DNA of 45,136 nt from Bacteroidota bacterium. Lineage in GTDB: Bacteria; Bacteroidota; Bacteroidia; AKYH767-A; JAHEYN01. Below, piece by piece: positions 16,077 through 25,367 of the stretch. The number at the start of each line of letters is the position of its first letter. Within the stretch, counting starts at the first letter, position 1. Under the pieces are notes generated by a model. That model worked only from the letters and a program-made list of their open reading frames with translations, did no database searches and was not told the DNA's origin. The translations under genes and the position numbers were made by a program. Where the stretch lies: positions 1 through 45,136 of the forward strand of contig JAHEYN010000021.1 in assembly GCA_023251555.1 (NCBI GenBank). Reading direction: 5' to 3'.

Positions 16077-17171
16077 ATGTCGCCAAAAAATGCGGTAATA
16101 ATTTCTTTTATATTACTGAACATTTTACCGGCTGCGAAAATTTTTGCTCAAAGTGATTCTGCTTCCAAAGTGGCATTCAGCGGCTATGTTGACGGCTATT
16201 ATGCTTATTATACCGACAGCGTTGGCGATGGTAATTATCAGAAGTTTCCCTCTGTTTGTCCGCGCAACGGTTTTGGATTAAATACGGCAATGATAAATGC
16301 CCAATACGATGCCGGGAAAGTCCGGGGAATTGTTTCTCTGCACTTTGGTGATATTGCCCGCAGTGCATGGTCGCCAACATTCAATAATGTAATGGAAGCA
16401 CATGCAGGAGTCCGCCTTTTAAAAAAATTATGGCTTGATGCCGGTTTTTTCAGAACACATTTCGGTACAGAAGGGCTTTTGCCTAAAGAGAATATCGCAA
16501 GTTCTGTCTCCCTTTGTACCTGGTTCGAGCCCTATTTCGAGAGTGGTTTCCGTTTGAATTATAATCCGAACGATAAACTTGCTATTAACATTTTCCTCCT
16601 GAACGGATACAATATATATGAAGACAACAACAGAAAAAAATCTTTTGGTACGCTGATTACTTATGCTTTAAGCGACAAAGGAAATTTAGGTTATAGTAAT
16701 TACATTGGCGACGATACGCCAACGGCAGGTGACAGCATTGCTCATTTACGGATACACAATAATTTGTTTTTAAATTACCAAATCAATAAACTTAAAATTC
16801 AGATTGGAGGGGATTACTGCATGCAGCAAAACAGTGATACCCTTAATAAAAAGGACGTATCTATGTATTCAGGAGTGCTTGGTCTGAAATACCAGTTAAA
16901 AGAATCGTTTGCTTTTTATACAAGGGAAGAAATTTTTAATGACCCCCATGGTTTTATGTCGGGTATAGTCATTGATAAACAAAACAAACAAACAGGCTTA
17001 GAACTTTGGGGAGCTACGGTCGGAATGGAATACAAGCCAACGGAGAATTCTTATATAAGGCTGGAGACCAGGCAAATTCAAATGAACAAGGATCAGGAAA
17101 TTTTCCGTTTTAACCATAATAATCAAAGCAGCAGAATAGAAAGTCTGTTTCACATGGGAATTTCGTTTTAA
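16077..17171 (+). CDS. OmpL-like beta-barrel porin (BBP2 family)
   Basis: A 364-residue outer-membrane protein with a signal peptide ending near KIFAQ. The mature start FSGYVDGYYAYYTDS, then RNGFGLNTAMINAQYD and VRGIVSLHFGD, an LDAGFFRTHFGTEGLLPKEN segment, FEPYFESGFRLNYNP and a C-terminal SLFHMGISF strand fit the putative beta-barrel porin-2 family. The ammonium transporter starts 24 bases later, so the two are probably one operon and the porin may let ammonium or small amines into the periplasm; that link is inferred. I take the ATG at 16077 for the cleaner signal peptide; the in-frame ATG at 16047 adds ten residues. Confidence 0.85.
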   Translation: MSPKNAVIISFILLNILPAAKIFAQSDSASKVAFSGYVDGYYAYYTDSVGDGNYQKFPSVCPRNGFGLNTAMINAQYDAGKVRGIVSLHFGDIARSAWSPTFNNVMEAHAGVRLLKKLWLDAGFFRTHFGTEGLLPKENIASSVSLCTWFEPYFESGFRLNYNPNDKLAINIFLLNGYNIYEDNNRKKSFGTLITYALSDKGNLGYSNYIGDDTPTAGDSIAHLRIHNNLFLNYQINKLKIQIGGDYCMQQNSDTLNKKDVSMYSGVLGLKYQLKESFAFYTREEIFNDPHGFMSGIVIDKQNKQTGLELWGATVGMEYKPTENSYIRLETRQIQMNKDQEIFRFNHNNQSSRIESLFHMGISF

Positions 17172-17195
17172 AAATAACCAATAAATCCAAAAACA

Positions 17196-18419
17196 ATGTT
17201 TGATACTGGAACAACCGGCTTTATGCTTCTCGCTACAAGCCTTGTAATGTTAATGACTCCCGGACTGGCATTCTTTTACGGAGGCCTTGCCGGAAAACGA
17301 AACATTCTCGGAATTATGATGCAGAGTTTTGTTTCGATGGGAATAACCACCATTCTGTGGTTTATATGCGGTTATTCTTTATGCTTCAGCGGAGATGCAA
17401 TGGGAGGCCTGATTGGCAACCTTGACAAAGCATTTATGCATGGCGTTAACCTTAACTCTCCTTTCCCGGGAAATACGAAGCTGCCTGAATTTGTTTTTAT
17501 GGCCTACCAGATGATGTTCGCTATCATCACTCCGGCTTTAATTACAGGAGCTTTTGTAAACCGCGTAACATTTAAGTCGTACCTCATATTTTTAGTGTTA
17601 TGGCAATTACTTGTTTATTATCCTTTTGCCCACATGGTTTGGGGAGGCGGACTTTTAGCTCAATACGGAGTGCTTGATTTTGCCGGAGGTATAGTGGTTC
17701 ATGCAACCGCAGGATTTGCCGCGTTGGCATCGGTAATATACGTGGGTAAGCGCAGGGACAAAGAATCTCCGCCCAACAGCATCCCGCTGATTGCAATTGG
17801 AACCGGACTGCTTTGGTTTGGCTGGTATGGATTTAACGCCGGAAGTGCACTTGACGTAAATGCAGTTACGGGACTTGCGTTTCTGAATACAGATGTTGCC
17901 GCTTCTTTTGCGGCCATCACCTGGCTGGTAATTGAATGGAGTTTTCAGAGAAAGCCCAAATTCGTGGGTCTTCTTACAGGCGCTGTTGCCGGGCTTGCAA
18001 CCATCACTCCCGCTGCCGGTTTTGTTTCACTTAATGCTGCAGTTGCAATCGGAATTGCTTCCGGACTTGTATGCTACCTTGCAGTTCACATGAAAAACAA
18101 AATGGGTTGGGATGACGCTCTCGATGTATGGGGCGTGCATGGAATAGGCGGATGCCTTGGTACTATTTTACTTGGGGTTTTTGCTTCAAAAGCAATGAAC
18201 GGATCAGGTGCTGATGGTTTGATTCATGGAGGAACAACTTTCTTTTTGCGGCAGGTAATTGCAGTTTTAGGAGCTTGTATATATGCATTTTTGTTTACCT
18301 ATATTATGCTGCTTCTGATAAACAAAATCACAAAGGTGAGGGTTTCAGAAACCGATGAAGATAAAGGATTGGACGAATCTTTGCATGGCGAAAAAGCATA
18401 CGATGAGGGAGTCTTGTGA
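17196..18419 (+). CDS. amtB: Ammonium transporter
   Basis: A 407-residue Amt/Mep/Rh channel with eleven predicted membrane helices. It starts without an obvious cleaved signal (TGFMLLATSLVMLMTPGLAFFYGGL), with the AFFYGG segment, FAGGIVVHATAGFAALASV carrying the first pore histidine, GTGLLWFGWYGFNAGSAL, and the second pore region WGVHGIGGCLGTILLG. It imports ammonium across the inner membrane. It follows the porin gene by 24 bases. The usual partner, a PII regulator (glnK), is not adjacent. A strong terminator follows. Confidence 0.96.
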   Translation: MFDTGTTGFMLLATSLVMLMTPGLAFFYGGLAGKRNILGIMMQSFVSMGITTILWFICGYSLCFSGDAMGGLIGNLDKAFMHGVNLNSPFPGNTKLPEFVFMAYQMMFAIITPALITGAFVNRVTFKSYLIFLVLWQLLVYYPFAHMVWGGGLLAQYGVLDFAGGIVVHATAGFAALASVIYVGKRRDKESPPNSIPLIAIGTGLLWFGWYGFNAGSALDVNAVTGLAFLNTDVAASFAAITWLVIEWSFQRKPKFVGLLTGAVAGLATITPAAGFVSLNAAVAIGIASGLVCYLAVHMKNKMGWDDALDVWGVHGIGGCLGTILLGVFASKAMNGSGADGLIHGGTTFFLRQVIAVLGACIYAFLFTYIMLLLINKITKVRVSETDEDKGLDESLHGEKAYDEGVL

Positions 18420-18455
18420 TATTAACTGAAGATAACTGTACTCCTGCTTGCTGTA

Positions 18456-18490
18456 AAAAGCCCTTCTTGAAAAAGAAGGGCTTTTGTTTT
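18456..18490 (+). terminator. Rho-independent terminator after amtB
   Basis: AAAAGCCCTTCTT pairs perfectly with AAGAAGGGCTTTT across the loop GAAA, followed by GTTTT. It ends the porin-amtB transcript, 36 bases after the stop. Confidence 0.9.
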
Positions 18491-18491
18491 T

Positions 18492-18606
18492 ATATTAAAT
18501 TGGTATTAATCCCTGAGCAAAATCCAGACTCAGATGTCCGCAGAACTCTGCGGGGAATTAAACCAGACCCTCTCGTCCGCCGTAGCGGAACGCGAAGGCG
18601 GATTAA
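18492..18606 (-). repeat. Palindromic dispersed repeat, copy C
   Basis: On the minus strand this opens TTAATCCGCCTTCGCGTTCC, keeps the GGCGGA stem and TCTGGTTTAATTCCCCG block, has a CCGCAGAGTTCTGCGG hairpin, and ends ATTAATACCAATTTAA. It abuts copy D head to tail. Confidence 0.85.
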
Positions 18607-18676
18607 AATTAGTATTAGCCCCATGAGAAACCCCAGATCCTCTCGTCCGCTGTAGCGAAACGCGAAGGCGGATTAA
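18604..18676 (-). repeat. Palindromic dispersed repeat, copy D
   Basis: On the minus strand this opens TTAATCCGCCTTCGCGTTTC, has the short variant of the middle region (GGATCTGGGGTTTCTCATGG) and ends CTAATACTAATTTTAA, whose last bases start copy C. It is the shortest copy and marks the conserved 3' end of the unit. Confidence 0.8.
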
Positions 18677-18696
18677 GTATCCGGGTCTGTATTTGG

Positions 18697-21678
18697 TTAC
18701 TCTTTCACCAACTTTTTATTATAAACGCTTTCTCCATCGGTAATCCTCAGCATATACAAACCTTCTGACAATTCATTTACCTGGATTAAGGATTGAGGAT
18801 TAAGGATTTGGGATTTAAGAATTACCCGGCCAAAAACATCGTAAATTTCATAACCGGCATTTTTACTCTGGGGCTTAAAATCAATGATGAGATTGTCGCT
18901 GGCGGGGTTGGGGAAAATGCTTATTGAATTAGTGGCAGCGATTTCTTTTATTCCCACATTGTTAATGGTAATTACATTGGAAGTATCAGAAGAACAGGTA
19001 TTGCTATCGGTAATAATAACTGTGTATGATCCATTCTGAACAGCAGTTAAAGTATCATAAACAGCTCCTGTTATAACCGTATTATTATAATACCATTGAT
19101 TGCCGGATGCAGAACTCGAAGTAAGCAATAAGCCATTTTGTGAAATTACCGGAGTAATCGGGTTTGAATTTACTGTTACTGCAGTAGCCGGTGAAGTAGC
19201 AGAACAGCCATTGTTCCCCGTTACAGTAACTGTATAATTTCCTGCACTGGTAACAGTAATGCTTGGGGTGGTAGCACTATTACTCCACGAGTAACTGCTT
19301 GCTGAATTTGCTGTTAATATCACTGAACCTCCCTGGCAGAAAGTTGTTGTTCCGCCTGAAGTTATTGTGGCATTGGGCAAAGAGTTAACAGTTACGGTTG
19401 TCGGGGCAGAAGTGGCAGAGCAGCCGTTGTTATCTGTTACAGTAACTGTATAATTCCCCCCACTGGTAACGGTAATACTTTGAGTAACCGCATTGTTACT
19501 CCATAAATAACTGCTTGCTGAATTTGCTGTTAGCGTTACTGAACCTCCCTGGCAGAATGTTGTTGTTCCGCTGGAGGTTATTGTGGCATTGGGCAAAGAG
19601 TTAACAGTTACGGTTGTCGGGGCAGAAGTGGCAGAGCAGCCGTTGTTATCTGTTACAGTAACCGTATAATTCCCCCCACTGGTAACGGTAATACTTTGAG
19701 TAACCGCATTGTTACTCCATAAATAACTGCTTGCTGAATTTGCTGTTAGCGTTACTGAACCTCCCTGGCAAAAAGTTGTTGTTCCGCCTGAAGTTATTGT
19801 GGCATTGGGCAAAGAGTTAACAGTTACGGCTGTCGTGGCAGAAGTCGCAGAGCATCCATTCGCTGAGTCAATGGTAACAGAATAATTTCCTGTTGAATTT
19901 ACAATGATACTTTGAGCAGTTACCCCATTATTCCATAAATAAGAATTTGCACTACTTGCAGCGAGCGTTACACTTCCTCCCTGGCAGAATGTTGTTGCTC
20001 CGCCCGGAGTTATTATTGGTATGGATGGCGATGCTTTAACCGTTATATAGTTTGTTTTTGTAAGTGTATTGCTGCCGCCTCCATTAGCAGCAATCAGTGT
20101 TACATCATAAGTGCCGGCAACATTATAAGTAACGGTTGGATTTTGTAATGTTGAAGTGTTTGGTGTGCCACCGGAAAAAGACCAACTCCAGCTTGTCGGT
20201 GAATTTGCTGATTGATCCATAAAAGCAACTACATTACCTGCACAGGTTGTTGTGCTGCCACTTACGGAAAATGAACTTACCGGCTTTGCAGGGGGACCCA
20301 TTTTTGCAATAAAAATATCATAGGTGCTCCAGTTTTGATTAATTAATTTGGTGGTATTAAAGACACTGGTATCTCCCGCAAAATAGCCGGTTATATACAT
20401 ATTGCCACTTGTATCAATAGCTATGCCTTCACTGAATTCAGTAGCATTGCCGCCTCCTCCTCCGGATTTTGCCCATACAGCATTGCCTGTGGGACTATAT
20501 TCGACAATAAAAACATCCTTGTACCAAACTCCGTTAGCATTGTTTATAGTAATGTTATCAAAACCGGCAGATGTGCTGACGAACGATCCGGTAACATAAG
20601 TATTGCCGTTGGCATCCACTGCGATGCCATTGCCCTGATCAGTACTGCTTCCTCCCCCGTTTTTAGCCCAGAGCACATTACCTGCCGCATCATACTTTAC
20701 CGTAAAAACATCGTCACCGCCATTACTTGTTAAAGTGGTACTGCCAAAGACCACGGTCTGATAAGCGAAAAACCCTGTTACATAAGCATTGCCGCTTGCA
20801 TCGGTTGTAATGCCCATGCCCCCGTCCTGGTTACTTCCTCCGGCACCCTTCGCCCAGGCCACATTACCTGCTGAATCATATTTTACAATAAAAATATCAT
20901 AAGAACCTGCATTTGTCAGGGTGGTGTTGCCAAAGGTAATAGGGGAATTATAATAATATCCTGTTACATACGCATTGCCGGACATATCGGCTGCAATACC
21001 ATAAGGGATGTCTTCATTGTTGCCTCCGGCGCTTTTTGCCCAAATCGTATTGCCTGATGAATCGTATTTGACAACAAAAATATCCGATACCGTACCTGCA
21101 TTTGTCAATGTTGAAGTACCGATAGTAATAGACGGACTCTTAAACCATCCTGCCATATATACATTGCCGTTTGGATCAGTGCTGACACTATTAGCGCCAT
21201 CATCCGTGCTGCCTCCTTCTCTTTTAGCCCAAAGCACATTGCCTGCCGAATCGTATTTTGCAATAAAAAGATCCCTGAAAAAACTTGCATTCGTTAATGT
21301 AGTGCTGCCGAATGTAATGGTGCTTCCGGCGAACTGGCCTGCGATATATACATTGTCATTTGAATCTGTAGCAATGCTGTTACTCAGGTTCATTCCGGCT
21401 CCGCCCTGTCGCTTTGCCCACAGAACATTCCCATTGGGATCATATTTGACTATAAATATGCTTGAAGAACCAAAACCTGTTAAAGTAACAGACCCGAATA
21501 CAATAGTGGAACTGGAATAATACCCTGTTACATACACATTGCCATGCTTATCCGTTGCAATGCTTTCACCATAATCATTATTTGTTCCACCGGCAGCTTT
21601 CTTGGCCCAATCCCAGGTTTGTGCACCCACACTTAAGCAGATAAAGGCGAGCGCGGTAATTAAAGTGATTTTTTTCAT
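18697..21678 (-). CDS. T9SS-sorted surface protein with SBBP beta-propeller, PKD and Ig-like repeats
   Basis: A 993-residue secreted protein. Residues 1-20 are a signal peptide. Seven SBBP-type repeats of about 56 residues follow (GNVLWAKxxGGS...GIAxDxxGNxYVTGYF...FIVKYD), forming a beta-propeller to about 465. A PKD domain (SWSWSFSGGTPNTSTLQNPT) comes next, then four 72-residue Ig-like repeats with TTFCQGGSVTLTANS and GCSAT, and from about 915 a T9SS type A sorting domain (ISIFPNPASDNLIIDF, GLYMLRITDGESVYNKKLVKE). Such proteins cross the outer membrane by T9SS and stay on the surface or are released; the ligand is unknown. It follows the related gene upstream by 24 bases, probably one transcript. 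Confidence 0.9.
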   Translation of the reverse strand: MKKITLITALAFICLSVGAQTWDWAKKAAGGTNNDYGESIATDKHGNVYVTGYYSSSTIVFGSVTLTGFGSSSIFIVKYDPNGNVLWAKRQGGAGMNLSNSIATDSNDNVYIAGQFAGSTITFGSTTLTNASFFRDLFIAKYDSAGNVLWAKREGGSTDDGANSVSTDPNGNVYMAGWFKSPSITIGTSTLTNAGTVSDIFVVKYDSSGNTIWAKSAGGNNEDIPYGIAADMSGNAYVTGYYYNSPITFGNTTLTNAGSYDIFIVKYDSAGNVAWAKGAGGSNQDGGMGITTDASGNAYVTGFFAYQTVVFGSTTLTSNGGDDVFTVKYDAAGNVLWAKNGGGSSTDQGNGIAVDANGNTYVTGSFVSTSAGFDNITINNANGVWYKDVFIVEYSPTGNAVWAKSGGGGGNATEFSEGIAIDTSGNMYITGYFAGDTSVFNTTKLINQNWSTYDIFIAKMGPPAKPVSSFSVSGSTTTCAGNVVAFMDQSANSPTSWSWSFSGGTPNTSTLQNPTVTYNVAGTYDVTLIAANGGGSNTLTKTNYITVKASPSIPIITPGGATTFCQGGSVTLAASSANSYLWNNGVTAQSIIVNSTGNYSVTIDSANGCSATSATTAVTVNSLPNATITSGGTTTFCQGGSVTLTANSASSYLWSNNAVTQSITVTSGGNYTVTVTDNNGCSATSAPTTVTVNSLPNATITSSGTTTFCQGGSVTLTANSASSYLWSNNAVTQSITVTSGGNYTVTVTDNNGCSATSAPTTVTVNSLPNATITSGGTTTFCQGGSVILTANSASSYSWSNSATTPSITVTSAGNYTVTVTGNNGCSATSPATAVTVNSNPITPVISQNGLLLTSSSASGNQWYYNNTVITGAVYDTLTAVQNGSYTVIITDSNTCSSDTSNVITINNVGIKEIAATNSISIFPNPASDNLIIDFKPQSKNAGYEIYDVFGRVILKSQILNPQSLIQVNELSEGLYMLRITDGESVYNKKLVKE
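19165..20037 (-). repeat. Tandem 216-bp repeat array within the T9SS gene
   Basis: Four consecutive in-frame units of 72 codons. The landmark GGGCAAAGAG recurs at 19375, 19591 and 19807, exactly 216 bases apart. The two inner units are nearly identical at DNA level; the outer two are diverged. Each unit is one Ig-like domain. Confidence 0.85.
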
Positions 21679-21702
21679 GATCTTATTTGATTAGGTATTA
21701 CT

Positions 21703-23949
21703 TTACTCTTTCACAAACTTTTTATTATAAACGCTTTCTCCATCTGTAATCCTCAGCATATACAAACCTTCTGACAATTCGCTTACCTGGATTAAAGATT
21801 GAGGATTAAGAATTTGGGATTTAAGAGTTACCCGGCCAAAAACATCGTAAATTTCATAACCGGCATTTTTATTCTGTGGCTTAAAATCAATGATGAGATT
21901 GTCATTGACGGGGTTGGGGAAAATGCTTATTGAATTATCCGTTTCAACTTGTTCCGTAACTCCTGTCGGTGGTAAAATCACACTTACAGATGCAGCGGTC
22001 GCTTGCTTGTAAATATAAGTTGAAGAATCGCAGTAAGTGCTTGCGCAACCTGCGGAATCGGTAACTGTAAGACAAATCTGAAAATATCCTGCTAAAGAAT
22101 AAGTATGAGAAGGAGTAGCCCCGCCGGATGTATCCCCGTCTCCCCAACTCCAGTAATAGGTAAGGGGAGGGGTACCGCTTGCAGTATTTAAAACAAACCA
22201 ATGATGCAATACAGCTGTGTCCGGATAAACAGTATAGGCTGCTGTTGGCAAAGGGGTTGCGGTTACTGTTGTTGCAGAGGATACTGCACAACCACCGGTG
22301 GTTGCGCTAACAGTGTAGGTGCCTGAAGAATCTACGGTAATACTTTGAGTCGTGTCTCCATTTGACCAGAGATAACTGTTGCCGCCACTTGCAGTTAAGG
22401 TTACACTATCGCCCTGGCAAAAGGTTGTTGAACCGCTTGCCGTTATTGCAGCTGTAACGGTGGAAGAAGGAATAAGAGACGTACTGACTTTTAAATAATA
22501 AACCGAATTTATGCCGTCAGGGTCAGCATTTAAAGCTGCTGTTCCCGGCTCTCCGTCTTGCTGATATACGATATGCAGATAATTATCAGCTAATTTGGCT
22601 ACTGAAGCAAAAGCCTCCTCGGATCCGACAGAGTTCGTGAGATTTACAGGAGGTCCCCAGCTTACACCATTGTTGCATGACTTCACCGCCCAGATATCTC
22701 TGTAACTTTGTCCGTCTGCAGTACTGTCTCCGTCTGCAGGCATTGAAAATATAATATAAATGTTTCCGGACGTATCCATCGCCATGCTTGGTTTGGATAA
22801 TAAACTGCCATTGTTATACCTGGCAGCGGGCCCAAAGCTTCCATTTAATGCATAGGTATTTTGACCGACATCAAAATAGCCGTTTCCGTTTTTATCAATA
22901 CTTGCATCAAGTATGCCATTGGTGTCAGCATCAAGAATCGGGATATTGACTAATGTCTGATTTATTTCATCAGCATAAATTAATCCTAGAGTAATAGGAA
23001 AGAAGCCGCTGTTGCTGCCTCCGAATATCCTTGATAACCCATAAGCAACTCTTGCTTTTCCGTTGTTGTCCAACAGCACTGTCAGCGAGCCGTCATTGCA
23101 CCATGCGGTATCCAGAGAAGAATAATTTCTGATATCAGGTGCAAAAGGAAATGAGTCAACATACATTTTTGTGAAGTTAGAGCCGTTGTCCGTAGACTTC
23201 CAAAGTGTAACATCTTTTCCTAATCCTCCCATTACAATAGCGACATTGTTGCCAGAAGCATCAATTGCATAACATTCAACATCTCCGTATAAAGTCCTCG
23301 TACTGTCATAACCCGGCAATGTAACATTTACCTTATCCCATGTGGCGCCTCCGTCAAGAGAGCGGGCGTATACAACAGGTGATTTAACTCCCATCAGTAT
23401 ATCAGTGCTGTCTTTGAAAGTGGACACAACATGAATTGTGGAATCACCCGGACCTCCTATAGCAACTCTTGGATATATTGAACTGCGTCCTGAGCCTCCG
23501 GCTAAGGGAACCGATGCACCGCTTGTGGTAAAAGTAAATGAGGCTGATCCTTTAGCGGTATTCTTACCAAGTTGCGTATTAAAATTAGTACCGTCATGCG
23601 GCATAATGACTTCTCGTGTTCCTCCAAATAATTTATTGCCTAAAGAGGGGAGTCCTGTCTTGAAAGATTCCAGGCGGGTAGTTACCAGAGGCATCCATGA
23701 AGTACCGTCAAAATAATTGTACCCTGTACCGCGGGTGGAATAAGGAGAGAAATCATTGGCAATACACCATATTGCTGATAATGTCCCATCGCCGTAATTT
23801 ACAATTCTGCGATCTACCGCAGAATTGCTTTGAAGATCAAATTTTGTTTCACCTATTTTGGTCTGCTGGGCATTTACACCCTCAAGAAGCAGTCCTGAGT
23901 ACAAACCAATAAAGGCAAGTATAATAATGAAGTAAAGTTTCTTTTTCAT
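21703..23949 (-). CDS. T9SS-sorted protein with BNR/Asp-box propeller and PKD domain
   Basis: A 748-residue secreted protein. The signal peptide ends near GVNAQQ. The N-terminal 480 residues carry Asp-box-like motifs (SLDGGATWDKV, KSTDNGSNFTKM, SCNNGVSWGPPV), indicating a sialidase-like beta-propeller, though no sialidase catalytic residues can be confirmed. One Ig-like unit (TTFCQGDSVTLTASG) follows, then a PKD domain (YYWSWGDGDTSGG) and a C-terminal T9SS type A sorting domain (SISIFPNPVNDNLIIDF, YNKKFVKE). It precedes the 993-residue gene by 24 bases. The two sorting domains are almost identical at DNA level. Confidence 0.88.
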   Translation of the reverse strand: MKKKLYFIIILAFIGLYSGLLLEGVNAQQTKIGETKFDLQSNSAVDRRIVNYGDGTLSAIWCIANDFSPYSTRGTGYNYFDGTSWMPLVTTRLESFKTGLPSLGNKLFGGTREVIMPHDGTNFNTQLGKNTAKGSASFTFTTSGASVPLAGGSGRSSIYPRVAIGGPGDSTIHVVSTFKDSTDILMGVKSPVVYARSLDGGATWDKVNVTLPGYDSTRTLYGDVECYAIDASGNNVAIVMGGLGKDVTLWKSTDNGSNFTKMYVDSFPFAPDIRNYSSLDTAWCNDGSLTVLLDNNGKARVAYGLSRIFGGSNSGFFPITLGLIYADEINQTLVNIPILDADTNGILDASIDKNGNGYFDVGQNTYALNGSFGPAARYNNGSLLSKPSMAMDTSGNIYIIFSMPADGDSTADGQSYRDIWAVKSCNNGVSWGPPVNLTNSVGSEEAFASVAKLADNYLHIVYQQDGEPGTAALNADPDGINSVYYLKVSTSLIPSSTVTAAITASGSTTFCQGDSVTLTASGGNSYLWSNGDTTQSITVDSSGTYTVSATTGGCAVSSATTVTATPLPTAAYTVYPDTAVLHHWFVLNTASGTPPLTYYWSWGDGDTSGGATPSHTYSLAGYFQICLTVTDSAGCASTYCDSSTYIYKQATAASVSVILPPTGVTEQVETDNSISIFPNPVNDNLIIDFKPQNKNAGYEIYDVFGRVTLKSQILNPQSLIQVSELSEGLYMLRITDGESVYNKKFVKE

Positions 23950-24131
23950 GGTAATATTTTTCAGGACATAGTTAGTTCTGTAAACTCTCCCAAAACTCCT
24001 GCAGTTTAAAAGTAGGCAAAAAAAGTATAACTATTTCAGTTCTGAGTTTAACGCTACTGTTTATCTTCCTGTTTTACATTTCAATCACGTTCTGATTCCC
24101 CGGCCAGCCAGGATTAGCGTTTTTATCATTT

Positions 24132-24139
24132 TAAATTTG
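24132..24139 (+). promoter_or_regulatory. -7 promoter box for the FKBP gene
   Basis: TAAATTTG is an exact TAnnTTTG match 42 bases before the ATG at 24182, with a second near match (TACTTTCG) immediately after. The rest of the 23950-24181 gap between the divergent genes shows no gene. Confidence 0.45.
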
Positions 24140-24181
24140 TACTTTCGGCACCGGATAATTAAAAATAATTTTAAACGGTTT

Positions 24182-24880
24182 ATGAAACAACTCATCGCAA
24201 AAAATATTCTTCTGCTCGCTTTCAGCGGGCTGTTTGTTCAGTCCTGCCAGCTTCTCCAGAAAAAAGGAGAAAGCATAACACTTACCACAAAGCTGGATTC
24301 CTTAAGCTACAGCATGGGCGTGAGCATTGCATCGGATGTAAAGAAGCAGGGAATCGACTCTATGAATGTGGCAGCCCTTACTAAAGGAATCCAGGATGTA
24401 TATTCGAACGGGAAGCCCCTTCTTACGGAAGCGGATGCAGGCAGGTTAATCACTGAATATTTTCAATCCATACAATCCAAAAAGTCAGAAAAGGCCAGAT
24501 CGGAAGGAGATAAGTTCCTTGCTGAAAACAAATCCAGGGCTGGTGTAGTTACGCTCCCGAGCGGTCTCCAGTATACTGTTGTTAAAGAAGGGTCCGGCCC
24601 CAAGCCTGCGCTGAACAGCAAGGTAAAAGTACATTACCGCGGCACTTTCATTGATGGCAAGGTTTTCGACAGCTCTATTGACCGGGGCGAACCTGCGGTA
24701 TTCCCCGTGGGAGGGGTGATAAAAGGATGGACTGAAGCACTCCAGCTGATGAATGTAGGTTCGAAGTGGAAACTTTTTATTCCTTCCGATCTTGCATACG
24801 GTGAGAGAGGCGCAGGCAATGTGATACCTCCCCATGCAGCGCTCCTCTTTGATGTGGAGCTGCTGGGTATTGAGCAGTAA
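24182..24880 (+). CDS. FKBP-type peptidyl-prolyl isomerase lipoprotein (Mip/FkpA-like)
   Basis: A 232-residue protein. The leader ends at FVQSC, making it a likely lipoprotein. An N-terminal helical dimerisation domain follows (LDSLSYSMGVSIASDVKKQG, LLTEADAGRLITEYFQ). From about residue 125 the FKBP domain reads LPSGLQYTVVKEGSGPKP, VKVHYRGTFIDGKVFDSS, PVGGVIKGWTEALQLMNVGS, YGERGAGNVIPPHAALLFDV, with the usual active-site aromatics and the VIPPH loop. It helps fold envelope proteins in the periplasm. I take the ATG at 24182. A cyclophilin gene follows 46 bases later, so two unrelated isomerase types sit side by side. Confidence 0.93.
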   Translation: MKQLIAKNILLLAFSGLFVQSCQLLQKKGESITLTTKLDSLSYSMGVSIASDVKKQGIDSMNVAALTKGIQDVYSNGKPLLTEADAGRLITEYFQSIQSKKSEKARSEGDKFLAENKSRAGVVTLPSGLQYTVVKEGSGPKPALNSKVKVHYRGTFIDGKVFDSSIDRGEPAVFPVGGVIKGWTEALQLMNVGSKWKLFIPSDLAYGERGAGNVIPPHAALLFDVELLGIEQ

Positions 24881-24926
24881 TAGAATTTTGCTGAGATAAT
24901 GAGATAAATGAAGAAAATATAAAAAC

Positions 24927-25367
24927 ATGAAAAAAGCAGAGATACATACGGATAAAGGAGTAATGAAGATTGATTTTTTTGATAAAGACGCCCCCAACAC
25001 CGTGGCGAACTTCATTAAGCTCAGTCAGAGCGGGTTTTACAATGGTCTGAGCTTTCACCGGGTGATACCTGATTTCGTGATACAGGGTGGCTGCCCCCGC
25101 GGGGACGGGACCGGCGGACCGGGCTACAAGATTGACTGCGAGCTTACGGGGAAGAACCAGTACCACGACCGCGGCGTGCTCAGCATGGCGCATGCAGGGA
25201 GAAATACGGGCGGGTCGCAATTTTTTATCTGCCACAACCGCCTCAACACACAGCACCTTGATCATAACCATACCTGCTTCGGCAAGGTAACCGAAGGCCT
25301 TGAAGTCATTGATTCAATAAGGCCGGGAGATAAGATAAATAAGATTGTTATTACAGAAACCGCATGA
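24927..25367 (+). CDS. Cyclophilin-type peptidyl-prolyl isomerase
   Basis: A 146-residue single-domain cyclophilin with no signal peptide, so probably cytoplasmic. Motifs are [40 protein letters not shown] (catalytic Arg in FHRVI), [32 protein letters not shown] and [20 protein letters not shown]. The length is that of the short bacterial form. Its stop overlaps the start of the CHU_C lipoprotein by ATGA, so they are translated together. Confidence 0.95.
   Translation: MKKAEIHTDKGVMKIDFFDKDAPNTVANFIKLSQSGFYNGLSFHRVIPDFVIQGGCPRGDGTGGPGYKIDCELTGKNQYHDRGVLSMAHAGRNTGGSQFFICHNRLNTQHLDHNHTCFGKVTEGLEVIDSIRPGDKINKIVITETA

Noticed and set aside
18416-18655. Open frame of 79 codons just after amtB
   Set aside because: It runs through the amtB terminator and repeat copies C and D; similar translations arise wherever the repeats occur. 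Not a gene.
19165-20037. Regular repeats suggesting a CRISPR array
   Set aside because: Units are 216 bases, in frame and encode Ig-like domains; there are no short repeats with unique spacers and no cas genes.
21703-23949. Annotating the BNR-type protein as a sialidase
   Set aside because: Asp-box motifs occur in many propellers; the catalytic arginine triad and nucleophile could not be identified.
23950-24181. Riboswitch or small RNA in the divergent gap
   Set aside because: No conserved riboswitch core or stable multi-stem structure is visible; only promoter-like boxes.
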